Shown piece by piece: positions 7,737-16,992 of a stretch of 62,246 nt of DNA; position 1 is the stretch's first letter, and each line of letters starts with the position of its first letter. Source of the stretch: Muribaculaceae bacterium (lineage in GTDB: Bacteria; Bacteroidota; Bacteroidia; Bacteroidales; G3-4614); NCBI GenBank assembly GCA_017546805.1, contig JAFYRT010000056.1:1-62246 (forward strand), given 5' to 3'. The notes under the pieces were generated by a model. The model made no database searches and was not told the DNA's origin. It saw only the letters and a program-made list of their open reading frames with translations. Both the position numbers and the translations under genes were made by a program.

Positions 7737-9080
7737 ATGAAGAAAAGGATTTTATTGGGATTAATAATTTTAATGACAACATCTTCGGTATTTGCAGGTG
7801 GCTTGTTGACAAATACAAACCAAAGTGCTGCATATGTGAGAAATCCATCTCGTGATGCGGCTATTGATGTTGATGCTGTTTATTATAATCCTGCAGGTGT
7901 GGCGTTCTTGGATAGAGGTTTTCATCTATCATTAAACTATCAAGCAGCTGTGCAAAATCGTCAAATATCATCAACCTTTAAACTATACCAATTTAATTTA
8001 AATAACCACACAGAATATCGTGATTTTAATGCAAAAGCAGTAGCTTCTGTAATTCCGTCAATACAATTTGCGTATGTAATTAATGATAAATGGTCAATAG
8101 CTTCGCAATTTTCAATAGTTGGAGGAGGAGGAACTTGTGAGTTCAAAGATGGATTGTCGATGTTTGAAGGAATGATTGCAGGTAAAATATTAGCACCTTA
8201 TACTGTAAATCAATCTTTAACCGGTAACCAAATTATATATGGGCTTCAAGTAGGAGCTACTTATAAAATCATTAATCAGTTATCTGTTGCTATCGGACTT
8301 CGAGGAGTGTATGCAAGTATGGCTTATAAAGGTTGTATGAATGGTATTACTGTCAATGGAATGAATTCTGCATATCTTGCAAATATAGCAACAATGCTTC
8401 CTGATGGAGAAGAAAAGAATTATCTCCTTGCTACAAGTCAATTAATATCGGATTATACACTAGATTGCACTCAAAGAGGATTCGGAGTAACGCCTATTGT
8501 TGGTGTTGATTTTAAAATGGGGCAATGGAATGTTGCTGTTAAATATGAATTCCGTACAAAACTTAACCTTAAAAATAAATCGAACAATAGTGAGAATGTA
8601 GATATTTTGATGCCTGAGTATAAAGATGGAGTATCAGTTCGTTCTGATATTCCGGCTCTTTTTGCAATAGGTGTTGAATATTCGCCTATTAAATCTTTGA
8701 GACTAAGCGGAGGATTCCATCATTATCATGATAAAGCAGCGTATGGAGTTGCTTCTGATGTAAGAGATAATACTATTGAGGGTCTATTTGGTATTGAGTA
8801 TGATGCTCACAAAGTAGTAACAATAAGTGCTGGTATGCAACGTACAAAGTTTGGTTTTGGTGATGAACAAATAAAAGATACAAACTTTAACCTGAGTTCA
8901 TGGAGTATTGGTGTTGGCGCTCAATTTAATTGTACTCGCTTCATGAAAGTAAATGTTGGATATTTTCACTCTTTCTATGAAGAGCGTGATGTGCAAAATG
9001 CTAATGGCATACCAACAATGAACAATAACTATAATCGTACAAACGATTTGGTTGGAGCAAGTATTAACTTCAAATTCTAA
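7737..9080 (+). CDS. FadL/OmpP1/TodX-type outer-membrane channel
   Basis: This is a 447-residue predicted beta-barrel for hydrophobic solutes. A signal peptide (residues 1-20, ending VFAGG) is followed by the family N-terminal hatch pattern GGLLTNTNQSAAYVRNPSRD and DAVYYNPAGVAFL. Alternating amphipathic strands run to a C-terminal phenylalanine (GASINFKF), as needed for BAM-dependent insertion. The substrate cannot be read from sequence; fatty acids or aromatic hydrocarbons are typical for the family. The Dna2-like gene starts only 6 bases after its stop, so the two may share a transcript although their functions look unrelated. Confidence 0.88.
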   Translation: MKKRILLGLIILMTTSSVFAGGLLTNTNQSAAYVRNPSRDAAIDVDAVYYNPAGVAFLDRGFHLSLNYQAAVQNRQISSTFKLYQFNLNNHTEYRDFNAKAVASVIPSIQFAYVINDKWSIASQFSIVGGGGTCEFKDGLSMFEGMIAGKILAPYTVNQSLTGNQIIYGLQVGATYKIINQLSVAIGLRGVYASMAYKGCMNGITVNGMNSAYLANIATMLPDGEEKNYLLATSQLISDYTLDCTQRGFGVTPIVGVDFKMGQWNVAVKYEFRTKLNLKNKSNNSENVDILMPEYKDGVSVRSDIPALFAIGVEYSPIKSLRLSGGFHHYHDKAAYGVASDVRDNTIEGLFGIEYDAHKVVTISAGMQRTKFGFGDEQIKDTNFNLSSWSIGVGAQFNCTRFMKVNVGYFHSFYEERDVQNANGIPTMNNNYNRTNDLVGASINFKF

Positions 9081-9086
9081 AATAAT

Positions 9087-12000
9087 ATGAAAGGAAAAGA
9101 GGTTGATACTTGCAGATATAATGATAGTGCGGAAACGCTATACTCTCTTTTAGAGTCGTCGCTACAAGTAATTCCTGATTATAGAGCCATATATAGGATA
9201 TTGGATAATGTATATGTTAGGGTACTGAATCAAAATACATCATTTGTAACAATAAAACTTGTAGGCAGATTTGCAAAAACAGATTACCTGTTAAAAGAAA
9301 ATAATGCTGCCGTTGAATTGACTCACTCTGTTAATGATTTCAGAGTAAGAATAAAATCGATAGATGGCTTCTTAGCTGATGAATTGGAGGAGTATTATAC
9401 ATACGATATTAAAACTCTTGCTCAATTTATAAGTTTAGTATATAAATCTCCTATACCCAAATCCATATCGGAACTATTTCCTGATGGTGTATTATATAAA
9501 AAGAGAGGAAATTCGTTTGCCGATTACATAAGAGTTATTGTGAACGATTGGGATAGTGAATATATATACTGTACATGCGAGGATTTTGGTGATGAATTGA
9601 CGATTCTTTATGGGAAAGAGTGTGGTATATATAAATATGATTGGAGTTATATTTCTAATATTTTACAAAAAAACACTCAACTAAATATCATAAAACCAAT
9701 TGATGAAAAAGGTATTATAATACCCGAACTTATAATATTTGAACCTGACTATTTGGTTGATATATCATCTATTGCCTCTTGTTTTGAATTCTATGCTGAG
9801 GATGCAATACTATATCTTATAAACAAGATTAAACCAAGCATAAATACAAGTGCAATATTGTTAGGTAATTTGGCAGGACAGCTTCTTGATGAGGAGATAC
9901 ATTCAAAAGAGCATGAAACGTCATATAATGATAGTGTTAAGAGTTTCTTTAAAAAGAATTCGTTAGCATTGCTTACTACAAGTATTGAGTCAGATTTTCA
10001 TACAAAAGCTAAGCAACAAAAAGAGAATATCCATACATCAATAGGAGTGGAGTTGCCTAAAAAGGTCTCTGCTTTTGACTTCAATAAAACACTATTGGAA
10101 CCCTCATTCTTTTGTGAAATGTTGGGATTACAAGGGCGTATGGATCTTCTTCAATCTGATTTTTCTCTATTGATAGAACAAAAGTCGGGTAAATGTGGAT
10201 TCCCTCAGACAAATATCAACACTCCAATAGCCCATAAAAAGCATTACGTTCAAATGCTTCTTTATATGGCTATATTGCGATATAATTATTCAGAACAATA
10301 TAAGCAGAACAATTATAAACTAAATGCGTTTTTATTATACTCAAAATACAAAAACAGTTTGTTGGGATTAGGGTTCGCACCTGAGTTGCTATACGATTCA
10401 TTGAAAATAAGAAATGAAATAGTAAGCAATGAATATAAATATTCAGAAGAGGGGATTGATGTTTTAAGAGGACTTATACCTGAAGATTTAAACAAGAACA
10501 ACATAAATAATAAGTTATGGAGTAACTACACGTATCCGCAGCTAAAGTCTCTGTTGTCTCCAATAAGCAATGCTTCAGAATTGGAGAGAGAGTATTATCT
10601 GCGATTCCTTAAATTTATAGAAACAGAGCATATATATTCAAAAACAGGAAATAGATTAAAAGAGAATTCCGGTTTTGCTTCGAAATGGCACGATACTCTT
10701 GAAGAAAAACGTAATGCAGGAAATATCTATGATAAATTAACTTTGATATCTCCGCCTCAAAACAAAGACGGAGTAGTGGATGAGGTTGAATTAAGATTTA
10801 ATCAAACGGTAAATCAGGATGTGGCAAATTTCAGAGTAGGGGATATTGTAATATTATATCCATACAGTAATGAAGAAGTGCCGGATTTAAGAAAAACAAT
10901 TGTGCATCGTTGTTCTATAGTGTCAATAGATGCAGAAACAATAAAACTTTCGTTAAAGGCTCCGCAAACCAATGCAAAGTTATTCTTAAAGGATAGTGAT
11001 AAGGTTTGGGCTATAGAGCACGACTTTATGGAGTCGTCATATAGCAGTCTTTATAAAGGTATGCATAAATTCCTCTCTGCACCAAAAGAGCGCAGAGATT
11101 TAGTATTGTTGCAACGTAATCCCAAAATTGATATAACAAAACGATTAAATGGCGATTATGGAAACTTTAATCAATTAGCTTTAAAAGTTAAACAGGCTGA
11201 GGAGTTCTTTTTGATAATTGGTCCACCCGGAACAGGGAAAACCTCTTTTGGATTATTGACAACACTAAAAGAGGAGTTGACAGAAAGGGACTCAAATGTA
11301 TTGTTGCTTTCATATACAAACAGGGCAGTAGATGAAATTTGTTCTAAACTTGTAGAGGAGAACATAGATTTTATCCGTATAGGGGGAAAGAATTCGTGTG
11401 GCGAGCAATACAAAGAGTTTTTGTTTGAGAACAAAACCAAAAATTGCAATAATATAACCGAGCTTAATAATCTGATATCAAACACAAGGGTATTTGTAGG
11501 AACAACGGCATCTATAAATGGTAGCTTATCACTTTTTGATCTAAAACAATTCAATCTTGCTATAATTGATGAAGCATCGCAAATATTGGAGCCTAATATA
11601 ATAGGTATATTATCTGAAGAGAGGGATGGTGTTTCTGTTATTAAAAAATTTGTGATGATTGGTGATCATAAACAGCTACCGGCTATTGTTCTGCAACCTA
11701 AAGATGAATCAAGAACTGATAGTAAGCTACTAAATGATATCTATTTGAAAGATTGTTCGCTATCTATGTTTGAACGATTACTAAGAAAGTATGCTGAAAA
11801 CGATACGGTAACATATATGCTTACAAAACAGGGACGCATGCATGCCGAAATAGCAGAAATCCCCAATATGCAATTTTATAATAATAAATTAGATATTGTT
11901 CCTCTTTCGCATCAAACAGAGGAGATGATGGCAATTAATAGTGATGTCTCATTATTAAATATATTGTCATCGCATAGAGTAATATTCTTTGAAGCAAAAA

Positions 12001-12482
12001 ACAGTACTACAAATCATAATAATAAGGTAAATAGGAGAGAGGCAGAAGTAATAGCCGATTTGGTATATACTATATATATAAAGGAGCAACATGACTTTGA
12101 TATAGATAAAACAGTTGGAGTGATTGTGCCTTATCGTAATCAAATAGCAACTATTAAAAACATACTGCAATGCAGATACCCGGAACTGAACCTTGATAAG
12201 ATAACAATAGATACCGTAGAGCGTTTTCAAGGAAGTCAGAGGGATTGCATAATATATGGTTTGACGATATCAGAGAGGTGTCAATTGAATTTTTTAACAG
12301 AAAATTCTTTCATCGAAGATGATAAAGTCATAGACAGAAAGCTTAATGTTGCCATGACTCGTGCAAAAAAACAGATGATTTTTGTTGGAAATGGTGCTCT
12401 AATTTCAGAAAATCAGTTGTATTCTCAACTCCTAAACTACGTAAAACAAAAAAAATCATACTTCATATATAATTTTACATAA
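9087..12482 (+). CDS. Dna2-like PD-(D/E)XK nuclease-SF1 helicase
   Basis: This is an 1131-residue protein with an N-terminal part of unknown fold, a PD-(D/E)XK nuclease core and a C-terminal superfamily 1 helicase. Nuclease motifs are GRMD near 349-352 and LIEQKSGK near 364-371. Helicase motifs are Walker A GPPGTGKT near 712-719, Walker B IIDEASQ near 827, GDHKQLPA, VGVIVPYRNQ, VERFQGSQRD near 1043 and NVAMTRAKK near 1087. The layout matches Dna2/UPF1-type enzymes that process DNA ends, flaps or stalled forks. It follows the FadL-type gene by 6 bases and lies upstream of perR. A role in repair or in defence are both possible; no other defence gene is nearby. Confidence 0.88.
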   Translation: MKGKEVDTCRYNDSAETLYSLLESSLQVIPDYRAIYRILDNVYVRVLNQNTSFVTIKLVGRFAKTDYLLKENNAAVELTHSVNDFRVRIKSIDGFLADELEEYYTYDIKTLAQFISLVYKSPIPKSISELFPDGVLYKKRGNSFADYIRVIVNDWDSEYIYCTCEDFGDELTILYGKECGIYKYDWSYISNILQKNTQLNIIKPIDEKGIIIPELIIFEPDYLVDISSIASCFEFYAEDAILYLINKIKPSINTSAILLGNLAGQLLDEEIHSKEHETSYNDSVKSFFKKNSLALLTTSIESDFHTKAKQQKENIHTSIGVELPKKVSAFDFNKTLLEPSFFCEMLGLQGRMDLLQSDFSLLIEQKSGKCGFPQTNINTPIAHKKHYVQMLLYMAILRYNYSEQYKQNNYKLNAFLLYSKYKNSLLGLGFAPELLYDSLKIRNEIVSNEYKYSEEGIDVLRGLIPEDLNKNNINNKLWSNYTYPQLKSLLSPISNASELEREYYLRFLKFIETEHIYSKTGNRLKENSGFASKWHDTLEEKRNAGNIYDKLTLISPPQNKDGVVDEVELRFNQTVNQDVANFRVGDIVILYPYSNEEVPDLRKTIVHRCSIVSIDAETIKLSLKAPQTNAKLFLKDSDKVWAIEHDFMESSYSSLYKGMHKFLSAPKERRDLVLLQRNPKIDITKRLNGDYGNFNQLALKVKQAEEFFLIIGPPGTGKTSFGLLTTLKEELTERDSNVLLLSYTNRAVDEICSKLVEENIDFIRIGGKNSCGEQYKEFLFENKTKNCNNITELNNLISNTRVFVGTTASINGSLSLFDLKQFNLAIIDEASQILEPNIIGILSEERDGVSVIKKFVMIGDHKQLPAIVLQPKDESRTDSKLLNDIYLKDCSLSMFERLLRKYAENDTVTYMLTKQGRMHAEIAEIPNMQFYNNKLDIVPLSHQTEEMMAINSDVSLLNILSSHRVIFFEAKNSTTNHNNKVNRREAEVIADLVYTIYIKEQHDFDIDKTVGVIVPYRNQIATIKNILQCRYPELNLDKITIDTVERFQGSQRDCIIYGLTISERCQLNFLTENSFIEDDKVIDRKLNVAMTRAKKQMIFVGNGALISENQLYSQLLNYVKQKKSYFIYNFT

Positions 12483-12541
12483 AAATATTTGCTTGATAAT
12501 CAGTTATGTAATAAAATATGCAAAAATTTATTCTAAAAAAT

Positions 12542-12601
12542 TTTGCAGATAAATAAAATTATTCTACTTTTGTAATGATTTCAAAAGTGAAATAATTACA
12601 A
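12542..12601 (+). promoter_or_regulatory. perR promoter with autoregulatory dyad
   Basis: TTTG (12542-12545), a 19-base spacer and TACTTTTG (12565-12572) make a full Bacteroidetes promoter. TTGTAATGATTTC (12570-12582) and GAAATAATTACAA (12589-12601) form a dyad with 12 of 13 matching positions over the start site. This is the expected place and AT-rich style for a Fur/PerR operator. Confidence 0.7.
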
Positions 12602-12606
12602 ACAAA

Positions 12607-13041
12607 ATGGAAGTCAAAAATAAAATAGATGAAACAGGTCATGAACGATTAGTCAGATGTGGAATAAGACCATCAGTTCAACGTTTGGCAGTCATGAACT
12701 ATTTAATGGAGAATAGAGTGCATCCGACAGTTGACAAAATATTCAGCGATTTGTATCCATCAATGCCAACTCTGTCACGAACAACCGTATATAATACATT
12801 AAAACTATTGGTAGAAAGTGGAGCGGCAATAATGTTGACCATTGATGAAAAGAATACAAGATTTGATGCAGATACAAAGCCTCATACACATTTTATGTGT
12901 AACAAATGTGGAGCTGTAATAGATTTAAATATAAATCCTCCAATATTAAGAGGCAATTACATTGATGAATGTGAAATATTAAATTCAGAACTATTTCTAT
13001 ACGGATATTGTCCTGAGTGCGCAAATAAAAACAAAAACTAA
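12607..13041 (+). CDS. Fur-family peroxide-responsive repressor (PerR-like)
   Basis: This is a 144-residue metalloregulator. The N-terminal winged helix includes RPSVQRLAVMNYLMENRVHPTVDKIF and SRTTVYNTLKLLVESG; the C-terminal dimerisation domain includes DADTKPHTHFMC. Two CxxC pairs, CNKC and CPEC, form the structural zinc site. A PerR rather than Fur assignment rests on context: the next gene, 48 bases on, is a reverse rubrerythrin, the classic PerR target, and the promoter carries a long dyad. Fur and PerR cannot be separated securely by eye, because the key ligand is an aspartate or glutamate in a variable stretch. Confidence 0.85.
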   Translation: MEVKNKIDETGHERLVRCGIRPSVQRLAVMNYLMENRVHPTVDKIFSDLYPSMPTLSRTTVYNTLKLLVESGAAIMLTIDEKNTRFDADTKPHTHFMCNKCGAVIDLNINPPILRGNYIDECEILNSELFLYGYCPECANKNKN

Positions 13042-13089
13042 AAAAAAGAATAATAAACTAATTAATAAACAATTTAAAAAGAAAAGATT

Positions 13090-13641
13090 ATGGAAAAGAA
13101 ATGGATTTGTTCAGTATGTGGTTATATACATGAAGGTGAAAATGCTCCTGAGAAATGCCCTCTATGCAAAGTTCCTGCAGAGAAATTTCAAGAGAAAGTA
13201 GAGAGTGGTAAATTGGAGTTTGTTCAAGAGCATGTTATCGGAGTAGCAAAAGGTTGCGACGAGGAGATGATTAAAGATTTGAACAACCACTTTATGGGAG
13301 AGTGTACTGAGGTTGGTATGTATTTGGCAATGAGCCGTCAGGCTGATCGCGAGGGCTATCCCGAAATTGCAGAGGCATTCAAACGTTATGCATGGGAGGA
13401 GGCTGAACATGCTGCTAAATTTGCAGAACTTCTTGGAGATGTTGTATGGGATACAAAAACAAACCTTGACAAGAGAATGAACGCAGAGAGCGGAGCATGT
13501 GCAGATAAATTCCGTATTGCAAAACGTGCTAAAGAGTTGAATCTTGATGCAATTCACGATACAGTTCACGAAATGGCAAAAGACGAGGCTCGTCACGGAA
13601 AAGGATTTGAGGGCCTATTCAACAGATACTTTAAAAAATAA
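13090..13641 (+). CDS. Reverse rubrerythrin
   Basis: This is a 183-residue non-haem iron protein that reduces hydrogen peroxide to water. Domain order is reversed compared with classical rubrerythrin: the rubredoxin-like iron site ([20 protein letters not shown], residues 7-26) comes first, and the four-helix di-iron domain follows with [28 protein letters not shown] and [13 protein letters not shown] supplying Glu and His ligands. This order is known from clostridia and other anaerobes as reverse rubrerythrin. It is downstream of the PerR-like gene and probably in the same operon, so peroxide would induce both. The two rubredoxins at 5.5-5.9 kb are possible electron donors. Confidence 0.94.
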   Translation: MEKKWICSVCGYIHEGENAPEKCPLCKVPAEKFQEKVESGKLEFVQEHVIGVAKGCDEEMIKDLNNHFMGECTEVGMYLAMSRQADREGYPEIAEAFKRYAWEEAEHAAKFAELLGDVVWDTKTNLDKRMNAESGACADKFRIAKRAKELNLDAIHDTVHEMAKDEARHGKGFEGLFNRYFKK

Positions 13642-13667
13642 TATATCTAAATAGATTTTTATAGATA

Positions 13668-13698
13668 GGGGAGGTTGTATAAAATTACAATCTCCTCT
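13668..13698 (+). terminator. Terminator of the perR-rubrerythrin operon
   Basis: GGAGGTTGTA pairs with TACAATCTCC (one G-U) around a short A-rich loop, 27 bases after the rubrerythrin stop, followed by a T-rich run. Confidence 0.7.
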
Positions 13699-13731
13699 TG
13701 TTATATGTATTGATTGAATAGACTAAACTTT

Positions 13732-13759
13732 TTTGATTGATAAACATTTACTAACTTTG
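13732..13759 (+). promoter_or_regulatory. Promoter ahead of the Yip1-type gene
   Basis: TAACTTTG (13752-13759) matches TAnnTTTG. TTTG at 13732-13735 is a possible -33 box, but the 16-base spacer is short. It lies 30 bases before the ATG. Confidence 0.45.
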
Positions 13760-13788
13760 CAGAACTTAAAAAGAGAAGTTAAAATTAA

Positions 13789-14343
13789 ATGTATCCAATA
13801 AAAAAGCTATTAAAACTTATAGTTTCGCCACAAAGTGGTTGGAACACAATATCTGAAGAGGAAGGAGTTACAGCAGAAAAGCTATCCTCATCGATATTGT
13901 ATCCCGTTCTTGGATTATTTGCCATTATAGTATTTTTTATGGAGATAGAGTTTACTTTACAACGAAGTGATTCGGGTATTGAAAAAGCAATACAGTATGC
14001 AGTTGTAGCATTTGTTCAGTTTTTTTTGACATACTATATAGTATCGTATGTGGCAAAGAAAATATTCAAACAATATAATACAAAAAAGTGTAATATATAT
14101 TTTGTATATTTAGTAACACTAACAACTCTGTTTTATCTTATAATGACACTCTTTGCTGAGTATGTTGGCTATGTGGCACCACTATCTCTATTTGTAATGT
14201 ACCAGGCATGGATTGGTTATAAATATATAAACCCGGGAGCAGAAAAGATAGATACGAAGTTTGTATTACCGATGTCTGTTATGATATTAATGCTTCCATT
14301 AGTAATATCTTTAATATTACGAACCCTATTAACACTAATTTAG
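13789..14343 (+). CDS. Yip1-domain-type membrane protein
   Basis: This 184-residue protein has about five membrane segments. Its start (LKLIVSPQSGWNTISEEEGV) is typical of bacterial Yip1/DUF1282-type proteins, whose role is unknown. Segments lie near residues 36-52, 66-86, 99-120, 125-145 and 163-183. It ends with no gap before the smpB start codon, so the two are translated from one message. The link to trans-translation is probably organisational only. Confidence 0.7.
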   Translation: MYPIKKLLKLIVSPQSGWNTISEEEGVTAEKLSSSILYPVLGLFAIIVFFMEIEFTLQRSDSGIEKAIQYAVVAFVQFFLTYYIVSYVAKKIFKQYNTKKCNIYFVYLVTLTTLFYLIMTLFAEYVGYVAPLSLFVMYQAWIGYKYINPGAEKIDTKFVLPMSVMILMLPLVISLILRTLLTLI

Positions 14344-14799
14344 ATGAAAGTAAAGACACAAGTAAATATAAAAAACAAACGAGCGACGTTTGACTACGAA
14401 CTTATAGATAAATATAAGGCAGGGATTGTACTAACCGGAACTGAAATAAAGTCAATAAGAGAGGGAAAAGCTGGTTTGGTTGACACATTTTGCTATTTCG
14501 TAAATGGCGAGTTGTGGGTAAAAAATATGTATATAGCTGAGTATTTTTACGGAACATACAATAATCACAGCACTCGAAGAGACAGAAAGCTATTGCTCAC
14601 AAAAAAAGAGTTACGAAAAATATCAAGAACTGATAAAGAATCGGGATTCTCAATTATTCCAACAAGGTTGTTTATTGATGAAAACGGACGAGCAAAATTG
14701 GATATAGCTGTAGCAAGAGGTAAGAAAACATACGACAAACGCCAATCTATTAAAGAGCGAGAAGATAAACGCACAATGGACAGAATGTTTAAACAGTAA
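14344..14799 (+). CDS. smpB: SsrA-binding protein SmpB
   Basis: SmpB binds tmRNA and places it in stalled ribosomes, starting trans-translation. The 151-residue sequence has the OB-fold signatures [18 protein letters not shown] and [19 protein letters not shown], and the C-terminal helix [20 protein letters not shown] needed to enter the decoding channel. It directly follows the Yip1-type gene. Its last 11 bases overlap the end of the convergent methyltransferase gene. No tmRNA was recognised in this window. Confidence 0.96.
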   Translation: MKVKTQVNIKNKRATFDYELIDKYKAGIVLTGTEIKSIREGKAGLVDTFCYFVNGELWVKNMYIAEYFYGTYNNHSTRRDRKLLLTKKELRKISRTDKESGFSIIPTRLFIDENGRAKLDIAVARGKKTYDKRQSIKEREDKRTMDRMFKQ

Positions 14800-15991
14800 C
14801 TCTGCTGCAAACGATTAAGATTTTCTCTTTATTCATATCGGTGGTGGCAAAAACGTAAGTATTGCCACCATCTTTAATTTTAAGCCTTTTTCGTAACTCA
14901 TCAACTTTTAATGGGAAGTTTCGAGCTGTAATATTTGCCTCGGGCAAAGTCTTGTATAAATTCTTTATCTCCTTTGATGAGAAAGGAATAACTTTCTCAA
15001 TTTTAAATTTTCTACCTTGAAAATCTGGAATCAAACCCTCTGAAGTATAAATATGGCTGCTTTGTGCCAATTTATATGAGCTATAATGCTTTGCTACCGA
15101 TTTAAATGCTCCCGATTTAAGAATAGAGGCAGAAGGCTCGTATAGATAATTTAATGGTTTTGAATATTTAATATCAGAGATGTTTGCCTCATCAGAATAT
15201 TTAAATTTGAAGACCGAAGTAGAAGAGGGGAGAATGTCAACGCAAACAATATTAATATCTAAAGAGTTAACGTTGTCTTTATTTAATCTGAACAACAACT
15301 CTTTGCACTCATTCTTGTATGATATAACATATATATCACAAACATACTCCAGCTCTTTAATCGACATTGAGATATCTGCCATTGGTGAAGCTTTGATATA
15401 AATATCTTTTGCCACCTCAAACATACGAGGTAGCAGCTCCACAACATTTGGTTCGCAGTCGGCAAAAGCAAACATACGTTTATTCGCTTCTCCTCTACGA
15501 GCCGGGTCTATATATAGAGCATCGAAATTGATATCGGTTTTTAAAAACTCTGTGCAATCTCTGTTAACAACTTCAATGTTTTTCTTTAGTATTTCAAAAT
15601 TGTGTTTTGCTACTGAACAATAATCCTCAAAACGTTCAACGTATGTAACACTATTTATAGCAGAGGAGAAAGCCATTGTGTCTATGCCAAGTCCGCCTGT
15701 TAGGTCACAAATTGAGTTATAATGTCCCTTTAAAATATCTGCTTTATATTTTGCAACAGCTTCGCATGTACACTGTTCTGCTGATAAAAGAGAGGGAAAT
15801 AAATATTTATCGCAAGAGGCAACAAACGGAAGTTTCTCTTTAATCTTTTGTCTTGCTTCAATTTGGTCAATGGCAAACGGTACATCAAAATCTGAGACTT
15901 TTGAATATTTCAAACGCAACGATAAGCAATTATCGTTAGCATGAGAATATACAAAATCCCAAAACTTATGACTTTCATTTATATCAACCAT
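14789..15991 (-). CDS. SAM-dependent methyltransferase with THUMP-like C-terminal domain
   Basis: This 400-residue protein has a Rossmann methyltransferase core: SAM motif [15 protein letters not shown], an acidic residue in TYVERFEDY, and motif [12 protein letters not shown]. The DPARR signature recalls RNA base methyltransferases. The N-terminal 90 residues are helical and the C-terminal part ([20 protein letters not shown]) resembles the THUMP-like domain seen in this Bacteroidetes family. An RNA, probably tRNA or rRNA, is the likely substrate, but the position is unknown. It converges on smpB with an 11-base overlap. Confidence 0.82.
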   Translation of the reverse strand: MVDINESHKFWDFVYSHANDNCLSLRLKYSKVSDFDVPFAIDQIEARQKIKEKLPFVASCDKYLFPSLLSAEQCTCEAVAKYKADILKGHYNSICDLTGGLGIDTMAFSSAINSVTYVERFEDYCSVAKHNFEILKKNIEVVNRDCTEFLKTDINFDALYIDPARRGEANKRMFAFADCEPNVVELLPRMFEVAKDIYIKASPMADISMSIKELEYVCDIYVISYKNECKELLFRLNKDNVNSLDINIVCVDILPSSTSVFKFKYSDEANISDIKYSKPLNYLYEPSASILKSGAFKSVAKHYSSYKLAQSSHIYTSEGLIPDFQGRKFKIEKVIPFSSKEIKNLYKTLPEANITARNFPLKVDELRKRLKIKDGGNTYVFATTDMNKEKILIVCSRVTV

Positions 15992-16129
15992 ATTGTAAAA
16001 ACAGAGTGAGTTTATAAATTCTCAACAAAAGTAATACTTTTATCAATAATATAACTATTAATAACCTCACATATATAAACAAAGCACAAATACCGAGTGT
16101 TATTTAAGTGAATTTCAAAATTTAGGATT

Positions 16130-16348
16130 ATGAAAGGTTTATGTTTAGTAACTGCCTTTATAGGTGGTGTGGCGGCAGGAGCTGCTATTGGAATGTTATT
16201 TGCTCCAGCGAAAGGGTCAGAGACTCGTGCAAACATTTATGATTTTATGAGTAAGCATGGAATTAAGCTTTCAAAGAGCGATCTTGAAGAGTTAAAACAA
16301 TGCGTAACGCACGAATGTGGATGTGGAAGTGAGCCTAAAACCACTTAA
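16130..16348 (+). CDS. YtxH-like small membrane protein
   Basis: This 72-residue protein has one glycine/alanine-rich membrane segment (residues 5-26, including GGVAAGAAIGMLFAPAKGSE) typical of YtxH-domain proteins linked to envelope stress. The C-terminal tail is charged and ends with CVTHECGCGSE, an unusual cluster of three cysteines that could bind metal. It is the first gene of a tight group with a holin-like protein and a small coiled protein. No TAnnTTTG box was found in the 138-base space upstream. Confidence 0.75.
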   Translation: MKGLCLVTAFIGGVAAGAAIGMLFAPAKGSETRANIYDFMSKHGIKLSKSDLEELKQCVTHECGCGSEPKTT

Positions 16349-16369
16349 TGAAAAAACTTTTAATTTGTT

Positions 16370-16702
16370 ATGACAGAAAATGTAACAAACAATTTGTTGA
16401 CGGAGGTTAAAGAGTACCTCCGTCTGCGTAAAGAGTTGGTAGAGACCGAACTTACGATAAAAGCAACACAGCTTATATCATCATTGATATTGGCGGTTAT
16501 ATCAATTATATTCATAACTCTCTCAATAACATTTTTTGTGTTCTCGTTTGTATTCTATTTAAGAACATATACCGGCGACATATATGCATTTATAGTAGGA
16601 GGTGCAATATATATTCTGTTATGGATACTATTATATCTTTTGAAGAAAAGAATAATAATAAACCCAATAGCAAAATTTATAAATAAGATAATATGCATAT
16701 GA
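16370..16702 (+). CDS. Holin-X/phage-holin-like membrane protein
   Basis: This 110-residue protein has an N-terminal amphipathic helix (LLTEVKEYLRLRKELVETEL) and two membrane hairpins at residues 32-60 and 68-93, ending in a basic tail. It resembles the chromosomal 'phage holin family' that accompanies YtxH proteins in Bacteroidetes. There is no endolysin or phage gene nearby, so it is not a prophage lysis gene. It is 21 bases after the YtxH gene and overlaps the next gene by 10 bases. Confidence 0.7.
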   Translation: MTENVTNNLLTEVKEYLRLRKELVETELTIKATQLISSLILAVISIIFITLSITFFVFSFVFYLRTYTGDIYAFIVGGAIYILLWILLYLLKKRIIINPIAKFINKIICI

Positions 16703-16908
16703 ACTACATCGATAAATTGGAAGCAAAAAGAATACTCTTAAAGGAGGAGGTATCGGTTAAAGAGAAAAAGTTATCAGATATCTACAAATCTCTATTTGAC
16801 AATACTCAAGACGATATAATAGGAAGAATAGCAAAGAAGCTATCCTTAATAACCACATTCAGCAATGGAATAAGAATAGGCCTATCGGTTTTTAAAACTA
16901 TTTTTTAG
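16693..16908 (+). CDS. Small conserved-looking protein of the YtxH/holin group
   Basis: This 71-residue protein belongs to no family that I recognise. It begins with a charged helical stretch (YIDKLEAKRILLKEEVSVKEKK, broken here only for length) able to form a coiled coil, then a hydrophobic C-terminal half (FSNGIRIGLSVFKTIF) that could touch the membrane. It overlaps the holin-like gene by 10 bases; an alternative ATG at 16699 would shorten the overlap. Its place as third gene of the trio suggests a shared envelope-stress function. Confidence 0.65.
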   Translation: MHMNYIDKLEAKRILLKEEVSVKEKKLSDIYKSLFDNTQDDIIGRIAKKLSLITTFSNGIRIGLSVFKTIF

Positions 16909-16950
16909 AGAAAAAGCCGAATTTGACATTGAGCATAATGGGTTTTTTAC

Positions 16951-16958
16951 TAATTTTG
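16951..16958 (+). promoter_or_regulatory. -7 box ahead of the TPR/prmA genes
   Basis: TAATTTTG matches TAnnTTTG, 34 bases before the ATG at 16993. The nearest TTTG upstream (16922-16925) is 25 bases away, longer than usual. Confidence 0.4.
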
Positions 16959-16992
16959 TCCAACGGATTAAAAGGAAAAGACCGCATAAATT

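Noticed and set aside
16370-16702. Prophage lysis cassette because of the holin-like gene
   Set aside because: No endolysin, capsid, integrase or other phage gene is nearby, and the neighbours are YtxH and housekeeping genes.
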